Below, in pieces: positions 1 to 11,747 of a DNA stretch of 64,000 nt. The position numbers and the translations under genes are program-made. Under the pieces are notes generated by a model that was given only the letters and a program-made list of their open reading frames with translations, ran no database searches and was not told the origin of the DNA. Position 1 is the first letter of the stretch. The number at the start of each line of letters is the position of its first letter. Source of the stretch: Zea mays (Eukaryota; Streptophyta; Magnoliopsida; Poales; Poaceae). The stretch spans positions 136,536,207 to 136,600,206 of the forward strand of contig NC_050098.1 of NCBI RefSeq assembly GCF_902167145.1, written 5' to 3'.

Positions 1-95
1 GGCTGTTCAAGGTGATCAAACATTCTGAGTGGAGAATGGGTTGCTTGGGCTGTAACTTGAGCCAGAGCCTGCTGGTGCGACATTCCAAACCCCCC
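1..95 (-). CDS. Group I WRKY transcription factor, exon 2 (cut by window edge)
   Basis: This exon continues the WRKY gene. The minus strand at 96-101 ends an intron with TTTCTGCAG, and the exon opens in phase 0 with GGFGMSHQQALAQVTAQATH, then SPLRMFDHLEQP up to the window edge. The motif M(S/T)HQQALAQVTAQA directly follows the Ser-Pro cluster in WRKY3/4 proteins, so the join after exon 1 (...LLFSPAM plus GGFGM) is supported by family order as well as by splice sites. The exon is too short to appear as an independent open frame. Confidence 0.85.
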
Positions 96-1298
96 CTGCA
101 GAAATATTGAACAGGTAGTCATCAGAAAATTTCAATTCACTCTATTTCTTCAGGACTAAAGCAGAAGGTCCAAAAACTTACACTGGTTAGGTAGGAAATA
201 TTGAACATAAATTTACGATAGTTTGACTGTTCTTACCATCAAATGGTCAACTCTGTACCCATTTGTGCTGGTTTACGTAGTTCAGGATTTATACTAACAA
301 AATTACAAGTCCAACTACAAGTTTAGCCTCCAAATCCAAATTGCTATAAGGCTCTACCTACCAGATATTGCGAATACAGAACAATGATTCAATGCAAACA
401 AACTATGAGCTTTTTTTACAACTTCTGCTGCAGAGCAGAGCAAATTGGAGGCCAAATTACTCTATGAATAGATAGAATACCAAAAGCAAGAAGCAAATAA
501 CATTTTTTTCACAGGAAAGTTTGCCCTATCAGCATCAAGATAGCGTGCCAACTGGCAACCATCACACTGGCATGCAGTAGCACAATTATGTTAATGCAAT
601 ATACCGTATCACCACTTGGCATATCTAAAAGATCAAGAAGCATCACCTACCTATCTTACTAGGCTGATATTATTCAGTGCCCTGCAGTGCCACACACAAA
701 TATAGCAAGGTGGCTTTATGTGTTTTGGGACAAACATATGGGCCTGATCACTACATGATCAGTACAACATCAAGAACCATCTCACTAAAAGCACTGACGG
801 AACTGCAAAAGTGCTACCTTTCAGAAGTTCTAGATTCCCATGTTGCTTGATTTTTTTCCATATTTTTTAGCATCACTCAAAAGGAAACCCAGTAGATGAA
901 CAGATTGATGAACCAGTAAAGTCATGCCACAAGAGAAAGAAAAGGAATATGTTTCGCAACAATCTATGAACTATGCAATAAGGAACATATAAAACCGTTT
1001 TTTTGTATTAAAAACTAGAATCAATAAAACTCGTCTCTCCTAATATCTCGTACGTACGCTACCGTGGTGCAAGTGCAACAACATACATACGCCAAAAAAG
1101 GCGATTATAGCATACATACTTTTTTTAGAATAATATTAGTTGCTAGCAAGGCCACAAACAAAATAAGTTCGCCGAAACTAATTAACCAAGAACCGCAAGC
1201 AACATCCAAAAAACTGTTTTTCGCGCCTGAAATGAAACAAAAAAAAAACTTGTAATATTTTCTTCCAGCAAGAAGTTGCAGCCGCCGTCAGGACGTAC
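96..1298 (-). other. WRKY intron 1
   Basis: This is a 1203 bp AT-rich intron bounded by GTACGT (1298-1293) and TTTCTGCAG (ending at 96). I see no transposon ends, RNA gene or coding exon inside it. Short open frames here, such as 1064-1255 on the plus strand, are chance. Confidence 0.75.
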
Positions 1299-1709
1299 CA
1301 TGGCCGGCGAGAAGAGCAGCCCAGGGGAGTCGAGCAAACCGGAGGGGCTGAGGCCGGGGGGCACCGTGAACAGGGACGCGCCAGCGAACGAGGACGCCGG
1401 CGGCGCCACCGAGAGCGCCGGGCCGGCCCTCGCGACCCCTCCTCCTCCCGTCTGCGCTTCATGCTGCTGCTGCTGCGGAGGCGGCGCGAGGGAGCCAGTA
1501 AGGAGCTGCGTGAAGGTTGCGGCCCCGGCCGCGGAGGAGGAGGCGCCTCCGGGGCCACCGCCGCCGTCGGCATCAGATGGGAAGAGCGCTGAGGCGAGCG
1601 TGAGCGGGCCGGGGCTGGCGTCGCCGGCGCCCGTAAAGAGCGACTCCGCCGTTGAGCGCGGTGGCAGCGCCAGACGCGGGCGCGGCGGCGGCGGCGGGCG
1701 CGCGGACAT
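1299..1709 (-). CDS. Group I WRKY transcription factor, exon 1
   Basis: This is the first coding exon of a nuclear, W-box-binding transcription factor of the WRKY3/WRKY4 type. It encodes 137 residues from ATG at 1709-1707 to a splice donor: the last codon is ATG (1301-1299), followed by GTACGT. The protein starts MSARPPPPPRPRLALPPR, like the N-terminus of WRKY3/4 proteins. It then has SPGPLTLASALFP, FTQLLTGSL and the conserved Ser-Pro cluster FTVPPGLSPSGLLDSP near its end; in this family that cluster is a MAP-kinase target. A Gln run and Gly/Ala-rich linkers separate the motifs. The reading frame stays open upstream of 1709, but the chosen ATG matches the family start and has A at -3. The two WRKY domains lie beyond the left edge, so DNA-binding residues cannot be checked. 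Group I assignment rests on the N-terminal motifs and on exon 2. I do not know which maize paralogue this is. Confidence 0.85.
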
Positions 1710-1970
1710 GGTCGCAGGAGGCAAGAGAGGAATTCTAGAGGGAGAAAGAGAAAGGATTCCCCTGTTCTTGGTTTTCGGCGTTGACTTTGGTTTGTGTAGG
1801 TAGGTTTTTTTGGGGTTGGATGAACAGAGTCTGACTTTGGCTACCTTCCCCTCTGCAGACTGCCTTCGGAAGCGGAAACGGAGAGGCGGAGAGAGAAAGA
1901 GGGAAACCAATATGTGCTTTATTAAAATATCCCTCATAACTCCAAAGTTACTAGACAGACTATACAAATA
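1710..1970 (-). promoter_or_regulatory. WRKY 5' leader / proximal promoter with W-box
   Basis: The sequence immediately upstream of the WRKY start is rich in pyrimidine stretches on the coding strand, as in many plant leaders. The W-box core TTGACT lies at 1781-1786 on the plus strand, which fits the common auto- or cross-regulation of WRKY genes. The transcription start cannot be placed and no convincing TATA box was found. Confidence 0.4.
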
Positions 1971-2307
1971 AAAATAATGTTTTATATTATAGTATTCATA
2001 AAGTAAAGTTCAAAATTAAAAGTAGAATTGAAAAGACTGATCACAGCCAAATAAAAGTAAAAATGTACTGTAAGTATTTAGCGTTTCATTTATTTATTAT
2101 TAGAACACGCTTGGGTCACAAGGTTAGACTCGTTTTAGTTCTAGCAGGCCTTTAGCCACATTATATCAGCTTTTTAAAAAACTTAGTTTACATAAAGCAT
2201 TGTGCTTTATTTAAATTCAAATACATCTAATTATGTAATTAAACGGATGAAATTACATAAACCACAACAATAATTAAAAATTACATAATTCAAACATAAA
2301 AAATAAA
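1971..2307. other. Intergenic, nothing recognised
   Basis: AT-rich upstream DNA between the WRKY leader and the mini-Helitron. No gene or clear repeat was seen. Confidence 0.5.
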
Positions 2308-2673
2308 CTAGTTATATGTCCGTACACCGCTACGGTTTTTATATATGACACAGGAAAATTTTTGTTTTAATAAAGCACAAAATATATAGCGACGGCGGCC
2401 GTATCAGGCACACTATCAGAGGTTGTAGCATGGTGGGTCACTCGGCGTGGAGTTCACGGGGCCTATCCTTGCATCGCTCGGCACGGAGTTTGCGAGGATT
2501 TATCCTCACGGCGCGCTCCGAGGTTGCGATAGCGGTCAGTTTCTGTATGTGGCGTGCGATAGTTCGTTTTAGAGATGCGGGGAAACACGGTGACGTACGG
2601 CGGCCACTGGAGGGGGACAATGCACGGAAACCAAAACACACAAAACTCTCCTATTATAGTAGTAGAGAAGAGA
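2308..2673 (-). mobile_element. 366 bp non-autonomous mini-Helitron
   Basis: In minus orientation the element opens with TCTCTTCTCTACTACTATAA, close to the 5' TCTCTATCTCTACTAATTATT ends of the Helitrons near 33-35 kb, and ends in CTAG at 2308-2311. A perfect 5 bp stem (CCGTA at 2320-2324, TACGG at 2331-2335, six-base loop) lies eight bases before CTAG. It sits between A (2307) and T (2674), the A/T target used by Helitrons, which make no target duplication. It has no Rep/helicase gene, and open frames within it are chance. The GC-rich interior (about 2390-2620) may be captured host DNA, but I do not recognise it. Confidence 0.65.
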
Positions 2674-3530
2674 TTATAAAAGTGCGGATTGATTTTAAAG
2701 AAATGCGAGGGTTTTTTTAAAAAAATATTGGCACAGGACAACCGTTGAAACTGTTGCTTTAATATATTAGAGAAATAAAAAATCATAAATAAAATATAAT
2801 TTATAGATTAGATTTTCCATTTTAAAAAGATTTTTTCGAAGATTTTAGACTTTGAATAATAAAAAACAACAAACTACGGTATGCTTGGACCAATCAAGAT
2901 ACATCACGTCAATAAAGAAAATCGTTACTAACTGATCTGGGTTAGAACCGGCACGACCGATATAGACCCTTCGTCATCAAATGTTATCGTTCGACGCTCG
3001 ATCCTACCTTAAGGTCTTATTCGTTTCTGTCGAATTGGTGGGTCGGAACGATTCCTAACCGGATTGTTTCTCTAATTTATATAAACTTTGATTAGGTGGA
3101 ATAATTTCAGGTGCAATCCAACACAAACGAACAAGGCCTAAGTCGGCTCCAACGATTTTCGGTATAGGTCCTCAATCGATGTAAGGGGACTACGGTACTC
3201 CACTGTTCATCATTACGTACATGGAGAAGGATTCTCTCTGTATATATAGGGAGCACTATGCTCTCCACATACGTTAATTATATCATTTTTAATCCTAATT
3301 AAGACATGTGATATCATAATAATGTGTATTGTGACACTATAAATATTATATGCTTTTTTAAAATTTTAGAAAATAATAAATACCTAATAATTAACTGAGT
3401 TATAGTATATAGGAGAAACTGTATAGAAGTAATGGTTAGAGACAAACTATATGTAGGGAGGTAGTATAGTAAATTAGTGGGAAGGGTTAGTGGCTGATGT
3501 AGCCAAATGCAGTTGCTAGTATAGTAAGGG
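2674..3530. other. Intergenic, nothing recognised
   Basis: AT-rich DNA without a supported gene. Short open frames ending here run in from the mini-Helitron and show no family resemblance. Confidence 0.5.
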
Positions 3531-3890
3531 GGTTTTTGGATCCACCTGCTAAACTTTAATCACTTTAATCATGTCACATTGAATGTATTGAATGTTTGGA
3601 TGTTATTTAAAAGTATTAACTATAGTCTAGTTACAAACTATATATAGAGACGATGACTAAATGGCAAGATGAATCTAGTGAACCTAATTAGTCCATGATT
3701 TGCACATGTAGTGCTATAGTAAACATTTGCTAATTATGGATTAATTAGGCTTAATAAATTCATCTCGCTGTTTAGTATTCATCTATGTAATTAGTTTTGT
3801 ATTTAGATTATATTTAATATTTCTATTTGGTATTTAAACATCCGATACGACACCAACTAAACTTTAGTCAGGGAACCAAACAACACTTAA
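3531..3890. repeat. MITE-like long hairpin
   Basis: The left end reads TTTTTGGATCC...CTAAACTTTAATC; the right end, reverse complemented, reads TGTTTGGTTCCC...CTAAAGTTTAG. The middle folds back: GATGAATCTAGTGAACCTAA (from about 3669) opposes TTAGGCTTAATAAATTCATC (ending about 3764). The pattern (GTTTGGATCC, TTTAGTCC, TTAGGCTTAATAAATTCATC) is that of a common grass fold-back MITE. The arms have diverged and I could not identify a target duplication. Confidence 0.55.
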
Positions 3891-4053
3891 ATTAGTGTGT
3901 ATTACTAATCAAAACGGCCACCCTTTTAAAATTATAAGATGTTTTAATGTTTAGATATTTTTGTTATATATCTAGACATAACATATATCTAAATGTATAG
4001 TAAAATATGTGATTAGAAAAGGCTAAAATGATTGAAAGAGTAGGAGCCTAAAA

Positions 4054-4160
4054 GTTAGTTAAAGTTGACTAACTATTTAGTTAACAACTAGTGAAAATAG
4101 CTAAAAACATTAGTTCACCTATTAGCTAGGACTAGTTTTAATTAATTTTAGCTAACTAAC
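4054..4160. repeat. Degenerate fold-back repeat
   Basis: GTTAGTTAAAG at 4054 opposes CTAGCTAACTAAC-type sequence ending at 4160. The interior is rich in TAGTTA/TAACTA and has ACTAGT in both arms. It resembles the worn core of a grass MITE; the family and ends are uncertain. Confidence 0.3.
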
Positions 4161-4333
4161 AAGTAAACATATAAGGTGCAAATTAACTCGTTAGTATAAC
4201 AATGTAGATAAGACATACCTATAGTGTTGAGAAAGGTTTTTTTTAAATCTAACAGAAGTGAGAGAGTTGTTCTAGAAAAAGAATATATTTAAAAGGGCTT
4301 TTCTACCTCTATTGTATTTTGTTTGCATGGTTT

Positions 4334-4338
4334 ACATC
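4334..4338. repeat. Target duplication ACATC, left copy
   Basis: Five-base duplication matching 27256-27260, made by insertion of gypsy 1. Confidence 0.85.
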
Positions 4339-4672
4339 TGTCGGGTGCCGTAATTAGGGGTACCCCCAATGCTCCTTAATCCGGCTGGAAATCATCTTCA
4401 GAACAAACCATACGCAGCTGATAAAGCGCGGTTCAAGTCAAGGCCACACCTACCAAGGGACGCGACCTCATCCGAGCCCAGCCTCGGGCGGGAACAGTAG
4501 TCCCAGACGGATTCACGCCTCGCCCGAGGGTCCCCTCAGGCAAGGAGCGCACCCTTGGCTCGCCTGAAGCCTAGCTTGGGCAGACTTTGTCGTGCAGTGA
4601 CCTTGGCCAAATCACCTTACCAGCCGACCGTATCGCGTGCGCATTTAATGCGGGGATCGCCTCACACCTTAT
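4339..4672 (+). repeat. Gypsy 1 5' LTR, left part
   Basis: Matches the start of the 3' LTR at 25935 base for base over most of its length. It stops at CTTAT, where the copia element begins. The LTR resumes at 13746 after the second CTTAT; the intact 3' LTR reads straight through the same site (ACCTTATCCTGACACG near 26271). Confidence 0.9.
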
Positions 4673-5831
4673 TGAAAGGGAATTAGGCTTACACCTTTTT
4701 TCCTAATTGATTTTGGTGGTTGAATTGCCCAACACAAATAATTGGACTAACTAGTTTGCTCTAGTCTATAAGTTTTACAGGTGCCAAAGGTTCACAATAA
4801 GCCAATAAAAAGATCAAGAAAGGGTTCAAACAAAGAGAGCAAAAGACAACCCAAAGGCACCCTGGTCTGGCGCACCGGACAGTGTCCGGTGCACCAGGGC
4901 ACTTGAGGCTGAACTCGCTACCTTCGGGAATTTCCAAGGGCGCTCCGCTATAATTCACTAGACTGTCCGGTGTGCCAGCGGAGCAACGACTACTTCGCGC
5001 GCAACGGTCGTCTGCAACCGCATTCAATGCGCTACAGTGCGCGGCAGAGTCAGAGCACGCGCAGTTGGCGCACCGGACAGTCTACAGGACCTGTCTGGTG
5101 CACCACCGGACAACCCAGAGGCCCCACAAGTCAGAGCTCCAACGGTCGAACCCCAACGGTCTGCTGACGTGGCTGGCGCACCGGACAGTGTCCGATGGCG
5201 CACCGGACTGTCCGGTGCGCCATGCGACAGCACACTTCCAACGACCATTTTTGGTGGTTGGGGCTATAAATACCCCAACCACCCCACATTCAATGGCATC
5301 CAAGTTTCTACACTTCTACACCTTACAAGAGCTATAGCATTCAATACAAGACACACCAAAGAGATCAAATCCTCTCCCAACTCCACACAAAGCTTTAGTG
5401 ATTAGAGAGAGAGATTTGTTGTGTTCATTTGAACTCTTGCGCTTGGATTGCTTCTTTTCTTTCTCATTCTTCTTGTGATCAAACTCAATTGTAACCAAGG
5501 CAAGAGACACCAATTGTGTGGTGGTCCTTGCGAGAACTTTGTGTTCCGCTTGATTGAGAAGAGAAACTCACTCGGTCTAAGTGACCGTTTGAGAGAGGGA
5601 AATGGTTGAAAGAGACCCGGTCTTTGTGACCACCTCAACGGGGAGTAGGTTTGCAAGAACCGAACCTCGGTAAAACAAATCATCGTGTCTCGCTCTTTAT
5701 TTGCTCACGATTTGTTTTGCGCCCTCTCTCTCGGACTCGTTTATATTTCTAACGCTAATCCGGCTTGTAGTTGTGGTTAAGTTTATAAATTTCAGATTCG
5801 CCCTATTCACCCCCCCTCTAGGCGACTTTCA
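4673..5831 (+). repeat. Copia 1 5' LTR
   Basis: 1159 bp, TG...CA. A TATA box (TATAAATA) lies at 5265-5272. Upstream of it are many CCGGACAGTGTCCGG and CCGGACTGTCCGG palindromes (about 4870-5220), probable enhancer or CpG-rich control motifs of Sirevirus LTRs. Open frames across this region are produced by the palindromes. Confidence 0.9.
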
Positions 5832-5833
5832 AT

Positions 5834-5846
5834 TGGTATTGGAGCC
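5834..5846 (+). other. Copia 1 primer-binding site
   Basis: TGGTATTGGAGCC, two bases after the 5' LTR, differs at two positions from the plant initiator tRNA-Met site TGGTATCAGAGC. Confidence 0.75.
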
Positions 5847-5879
5847 CGGTGCTTCATTAGAGCCTAACCGCTCGAAGTG

Positions 5880-8515
5880 ATGTCGGGAGCATCCGCCAAG
5901 AGGGATCTCGAGACCGGCGACAAGTCCGCAAGCCCGGGAAGAACACACTCAAGGGAGTCCGCCCACAAGCACAAGGAGGAATCCTCTTCCTCCATCAAGT
6001 CCCATCGGATGGGTGACAAGAAGAAGAAGATGAGGAAAGTGGTCTACTACGAGACCGACTCTTCGTCACCCTCTACCTCCGGCTCGGAATCGGCCTCCAC
6101 TACTTCAAAGCGCCATGAGCGCAAGAAGTATAGTAAGATGCCCCTTTGCTATCCTCGCATTTCTAGACGTACTCCATTACTCTTCGTTCCATTAGGCAAA
6201 CCACCTATGTTTGAAGGTGAAGATTATTCTATGTGGAGTGATAAAATGAGGCATCACCTAACCTCACTCCACAAAAGCATATGGGATATTGTTGAGTATG
6301 GAGTGCAGGTACCAAAGAAGGGAGACAAGGATTACGACTCGGAGGAGGTCGAACAAATCCAACACTTCAACTCCCAAGCCACAACTATACTCCTCGCCTC
6401 TCTAAGTCGAGAGGAGTATAATAAGGTGCAAGGGTTGAAAAGCGCAAAGGAGATTTGGGACGTGCTAAAGACCGCGCACGAAGGAGACGAGGTGACCAAA
6501 ATCACCAAGCGAGAGACGATCGAGGGGGAGCTCGGTCGCTTCCGGCTTCGCCAAGGGGAGGAGCCACAAGACATGTACAACCGGCTCAAAACCTTGGTGA
6601 ACCAAGTGTGCAACCTCGGGAGCAAAAAATTGGATGACCACGAAATGGTTAAGGTTATTCTTAGATCACTTGTTTTCCTTAACCCTACTCAAGTTCAATA
6701 ATTCGTGGTAATCCTAGATATACACTAATGACTCCCGAGGAAGTGATAGGGAATTTTGTGAGCTTTGAATTGATGATCAAAGGCTCAAAGAAAATTGTCG
6801 AGCTAGATGGCCCCTCCACGTCCGAAGCACAACCGGTCGCATTCAAGGCGACGGAGGAGAAGAAGGAGGAATCTACATCAAGTAGAACACCCATCGACGC
6901 CTCCAAGCTCGACAACGAGGAAATGACGCTCATCATCAAGAGCTTCCGACAAATCCTCAAACAAAGGTGGGGGAAGGATTACAAGCCCCGCTCCAAGAAA
7001 GTATGCTACAAGTGTGGTAAGCCCGATCATTTCATTGCTAAATGTCCATTATCTAGTGATAGTGATAGGGGCGACGACAAGAAGGGGAGAAGAAAGGAGA
7101 AGAAGAGGTACTACAAGAAGAAGGGCGGCGATGCCCATGTTTGCCGGAAATGGAACTCTGAAGAGAGCTCCACCGACTCCTCCTCCGACGAGGACGCCGC
7201 AAACATCGCCGTCACCAAGGGTCTTCTCTTCCCCAACGTCGGCCACAAGTGCCTCATGGCAAAGGATGACAAAAGGAAGAAGGTAAAATCAAGATCCTCC
7301 ACTAAATATGAAACCTCTAGTGATGAGGATAATTGTAGTGATGAGGAGGATAACTTGCGCACCCTTTTTGCCAACCTAAACATGCAACAAAAAGAAAAAT
7401 TAAATGAATTAATTAGTGCTCTTCATGAGAAGGATGATCTCTTGGACTCCCAAGAGGACTTCCTTATTAAAGAAAACAAGAAGCATGTTAAGGTTAAGAA
7501 TGCTTATGCTCTAGAAGTAGAAAAATGTGAAAAATTATCTAGTGAGCTAAGCACTTGCCATGATACTATTGCCAACCTTAGAAATGAAAATGCTAAACTT
7601 ATTTCTAAGGTTGATTCTAATGTTTGTGATGATTCGATTTCCAATCTTAGAAATGATAATGCTAATTTGCTTGCTAAGATTGAAAAATTGAATGATTCTC
7701 TTGCTAGCCTTAGAAATGAAAATGAAAATTTGATTGCTAAAGCTCAAGACTTTGATGTTTGCAATATTACTATTTCTAACCTTAGAAGTGAAAATGATAT
7801 ATTACATGCTAAGGTTGTTGAATTAAAATCTTGCAAACCCTCTACATCTACCGTTGATCATACTTCCATCTGTACTAGATGTAGAGACATTAATGTTGAT
7901 GCTATCCATGACCACCTAGCCTTAATTAAGAAACAAAATGATCACATAGCTCAACTTAATGCAAAAATTAATGAACATGACTTGGAAAATGAAAAATTTT
8001 AATTTGCTAGAAGCATGCTCTATAATGGGAGACGCCCTGGCATCAAGGATGGCATTGGCTTCCAAAAGGGGGACAATGTCAAACTTAATGCCCCTCCTAA
8101 AAGATTGTCAAACTTTGTTAAGGGCAAAGCTCCCATGCCTCAGGATAACGAGGGTTACATTTTGTACCCTGCTGGTTATCCTGAGAGCAAAATTAGGAGA
8201 ATTCACTCTAGGAAGTCTCACTATGGCCCTAATCATGCTTTTATGTATAAGGGTGAGACATCTAGCTCTAGGCAATCAAACCGTGCTAAATTGCCTAAGA
8301 AGAAAACTCCTTGTGCATCAAATGATCATAACATTTCATTTAAAACTTTTGATGCATCTTATGTTTTAACCAATAAATCCGGCAAGATAGTTGCCAAGTA
8401 TGTTAACACAAGGGATCAAAGACTTGTGTTTGGGTACCCAAAGTTCTTGTATCTAATGTCAAAGGACCCAAAACCATTTGGATACCTAAAATCAAGAACT
8501 AAACTTGTTTTGTAG
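5880..8515 (+). pseudogene. Copia 1 gag (Sirevirus nucleocapsid), broken
   Basis: Gag packages the element RNA into virus-like particles. The ATG at 5880 starts MSGASAKRDLETGDKSASPG, followed by a basic, Ser-rich leader and the gag core (PPMFEGEDYSMWSDKMRHHL). The frame ends at TAA 6699-6701 because one base is missing; it resumes in the frame of 6728. That frame carries the zinc knuckle CYKCGKPDHFIAKC (CX2CX4HX4C, about 7000-7045), acidic and basic stretches, then a coiled coil of repeated LRNEN/LRNDN heptads (about 7560-7790). A nonsense TAA at 8000-8002 precedes a basic C-terminal part ending at TAG 8513-8515, just before protease. The long coiled-coil tail is typical of Sirevirus gag. I cannot tell whether the 8513 stop is ancestral or a later mutation. 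Confidence 0.85.
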
Positions 8516-11500
8516 GTTTATGCATCCGGGGGCTTAAGTTGGATCATCGATAGCGGGTGCACAAACCATATGACAGGGGAGAAGAAAATGTTCTCCTCCT
8601 ATGAGAAAAACCAAGATCCCCAAAGAGCGATCAAATTCGGGGATGGAAACCAAGGTTTGGTCAAAGGATTGGGTAAAATTGCTATATCTCCTGACCATTC
8701 CATTTCTAACGTTTTTCTTGTAGACTCTTTAGATTACAACTTGCTTTCAGTTTCGCAATTATGTAAAATGGGCTACAACTGTCTTTTTACAGATGTAGGT
8801 GTTACTGTCTTTAGAAGAAGTGATGATTCAATAGCATTTAAGGGAGTGTTAGAGGGTCAGCTATACTTAGTAGATTTTGAAAGAGCTGAACTCGACACTT
8901 GCTTAATTGCTAAGACTAACATGGGCTGGCTCTGGCATCGCCGACTAGCACATGTTGGAATGAAGAATCTTCACAAGCTTCTAAAGGGAGAACACATTTT
9001 GGGACTAACAGATGTTCATTTTGAGAAAGAAAGGATTTGTAGCACATGTCAAGCAGGGAAGCAAGTTGGTGCTCATCATCCACAGAAGAACATTATGACA
9101 ACTGACAGGCCACTCGAGCTCCTACACATGGATCTATTCGGCCCGATAGCTTACATAAGCATCGGCGGGAGTAAGTACTGTCTAGTTATTGTGGATGATT
9201 ATTCTCGCTTCACTTGGGTGTTCTTTTTACAGGAAAAATCCCATACCCAAGAGACTTTAAAGGGATTCTTGAGACGAGCTCAAAACGAGTTCGGCTTAAG
9301 GATCGAAGCGACAACGGGACGGAGTTCAAGAACTCACAAATCGAAGGCTTCTTTGAGGAGGAGGGCATCAAGCATGAGTTCTCTTCTCCCTACACCCCAC
9401 AACAAAATGGTGTAGTGGAGAGGAAGAATAGAACTCTACTGGACATGGCACGAACCATGCTTGATGAGTACAAGACTTCGGATCGGTTTTGGGCCGAGGC
9501 GGTCAACACCGCCTGCTACGCCATCAACCGGTTGTATCTACACTGAATCCTCAAGAAGACATCGTATGAACTCCTAACCGGTAAAAAGCCCAATGTTTCA
9601 TATTTTAGAGTCTTTGGTAGCAAATGCTTTATTCTTGTTAAAAGAGGTAGAAAATCCAAATTTGCTCCTAAAACTGTAGAAGGCTTTTTACTAGGATATG
9701 ATTCAAACACAGGGGCATATAGAGTCTTTAACAAGTCCTCCGGACAAGTTGAAGTTTCTTGTGGCGTTGTGTTTGATGAGACTAACGGCTCTCAAGTAGA
9801 GCAAGTTGATCTTGATGAGATAGGTGATGAAGGGGCTCCGTGCGTCGCGCTAAGGAACATGTCCATTGAGGATGTGTGTCCTAAGGAATCCGAAGAGCCA
9901 CCACATGCACAAGATCAACCATCTTCCTCAATGCAAGCATATCCACCAACTCAAGATGAGGATGAGGCTCAAAATGATGAAGGAGAAGATCAAGGAGTTG
10001 AGCCACCTCAAGAGGAGAGCAATGTTCAAGGGGGAGATGCCCATGATCAAGATGAGGAAGATGAACAAGTTCCAAGACCGCCACATCCAAGAGTCCACCA
10101 AGCAATCCAACGAGATCACCCCGTCGACACCATCCTCGGCGACATTCATAAGGGGGTAACCACTAGATCTCGTGTTGCACATTTTTGTGAGCATTACTCT
10201 TTTGTTTCCTATATTGAGCCACACAGGGTAGAGGAAGCACTACAAGATTCGGATTGGGTGGTGGCGATGCAAGAGGAGCTCAACAACTTCACTAGGAATG
10301 AGGTATGGCATTTAGTTCCACGTCCTAATCAAAATGTTGTAGGAACCAAGTGGGTCTTCCGCAACAAGCAAGATGAGCATGGTGTGGTGACAAGGAACAA
10401 AGCCCGACTTGTGGCCAAGGGGTATTCACAAGTCGAAGGGTTGGATTTTTGTGAAACCTATGCACCTGTAGCTAGGCTTGAGTCAATTCGCATATTACTT
10501 GCCTATGCTACTTACCATGGCTTCAAGCTTTATCAAATGGACGTGAAAAGTGCCTTCCTCAATGGACCAATCAAGGAGGAGGTCTATGTTGAGCAACCTC
10601 CCGGCTTTGAAGATAGTGAGTACCCTAACCATGTGTATAAACTCTCTAAGGTGCTTTATGGGATCAAGCAAGCCCCAAGAGCATGGTATGAATGCCTTAG
10701 AGATTTCCTTATCACTAATGGTCTCAAAGTCGGAAAGGTCGATGCTACTTTATTTACTAAAACTCTTAACAATGATTTGTTTGTATGCCAAATTTATGTT
10801 GATGATATTATATTTGTGTCTACTAACGAATCTACATGTGAGGAATTTAGTAGGATCATGACACAGAAATCCGAGATGTCGATGATGGGGGAGTTGAAGT
10901 ACTTCTTGGGATTTCAAGTAAAGCAACTCCAAGAGGGCACCTTCATTAGCCAAACGAAGTACATTCAAGACATTCTAAACAAGTTTGGGATGAAGGATGC
11001 CAAACCCATCAAGACACCCATGGAAACCAATGGGCATCTCGACCTCGACACGGGAGGTAAATCCGTCGATCAAAAGGTACACCGGTCGATGATAGATTCT
11101 TTACTCTATTTATGTGCATCTCGACGGGCATAATGCTTTCCGTATGCATGTGTGCAAGATTCCAAGCCGACCCTAAGGAAGCTCACCTTGCGGCCGTAAA
11201 ACGAATCTTGAGATATTTAGTTTATACTCCTAAGTTTGGGCTTTGGTACCCTTGGGGATCCACATTTGATTTAATTGGTTATTCGGATGCCGATTGGGCG
11301 GGGTGTAAAATTAATAGAAAGAGCACATCGGGGACTTGCCAGTTCTTGGGAAGATTCTTGGTGTCTTGGGCTTCAAAGAAGCAAAATTCGGTAGCTCTTT
11401 CTACCGCCGAAGGCGAGTATATTTCTGCAGGCCATTGTTGCACGCAATTGCTTTGGATGAGGCAAACCCTTAGGGACTATGGTTACAAATTAACCAAAGT

Positions 11501-11747
11501 TCCTCTTCTATGTGATAATGAGAGTGCAATCCGCATGGCGGATAATCCCGTTGAGCAAAGCCGCACTAAACACATAGCCATTCGGTATCATTTCTTAAGG
11601 GATCACCAACAAAAGGGAGATATCGAGGTTTCATATATCAACACTAAGGAACAATTAGCTGATATCTTTACCAAGCCACTAGATGAACAAACTTTTAACA
11701 AACTTAGGCATGAGCTAAATATTCTTGATTCTCGGAACTTCTTTTGA
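8516..11747 (+). pseudogene. Copia 1 pol: protease, integrase, RT, RNase H, broken
   Basis: Copia domain order is clear. Protease is WIIDSGCTNHMTG near 8550. Integrase has the zinc-binding HRRLAHVGMKN...CSTCQAGK, then the catalytic Asp in LLHMDLFGP, Asp in DNGTEF and Glu in PQQNGVVERKN. RT has [23 protein letters not shown] and the active site YVDDII near 10795. RNase H has SDADWAGC, STAEGEY and CDNESAIRMADNP, ending ILDSRNFF at 11747. Breaks: a deletion of about 10 bases near 9290 just before DNGTEF shifts frame; CGA has become TGA at 9544-9546; one base is lost near 11127 (CASRP to CASRR) before RNase H. Catalytic residues themselves are intact. Confidence 0.9.

Noticed and set aside
1276..1803. 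175-residue plus-strand open frame over the WRKY exon
   Set aside because: Shadow of the GC-rich minus-strand WRKY exon, which has clear family motifs and splice sites.
1914..2378. GTGCTTTATTAAAA at 1914-1927 and its reverse complement at 2365-2378, as possible terminal inverted repeats
   Set aside because: The second copy lies inside the mini-Helitron and neither has a target duplication beside it.
2430..2786. Open frames of about 100 residues on both strands
   Set aside because: They lie in or run out of the GC-rich interior of the mini-Helitron and show no recognisable domain.
4970..5405. Several open frames in copia LTRs, repeated at 12655-13317
   Set aside because: Produced by palindromic CCGGAC repeats in LTR control regions upstream of the TATA box; not genes.
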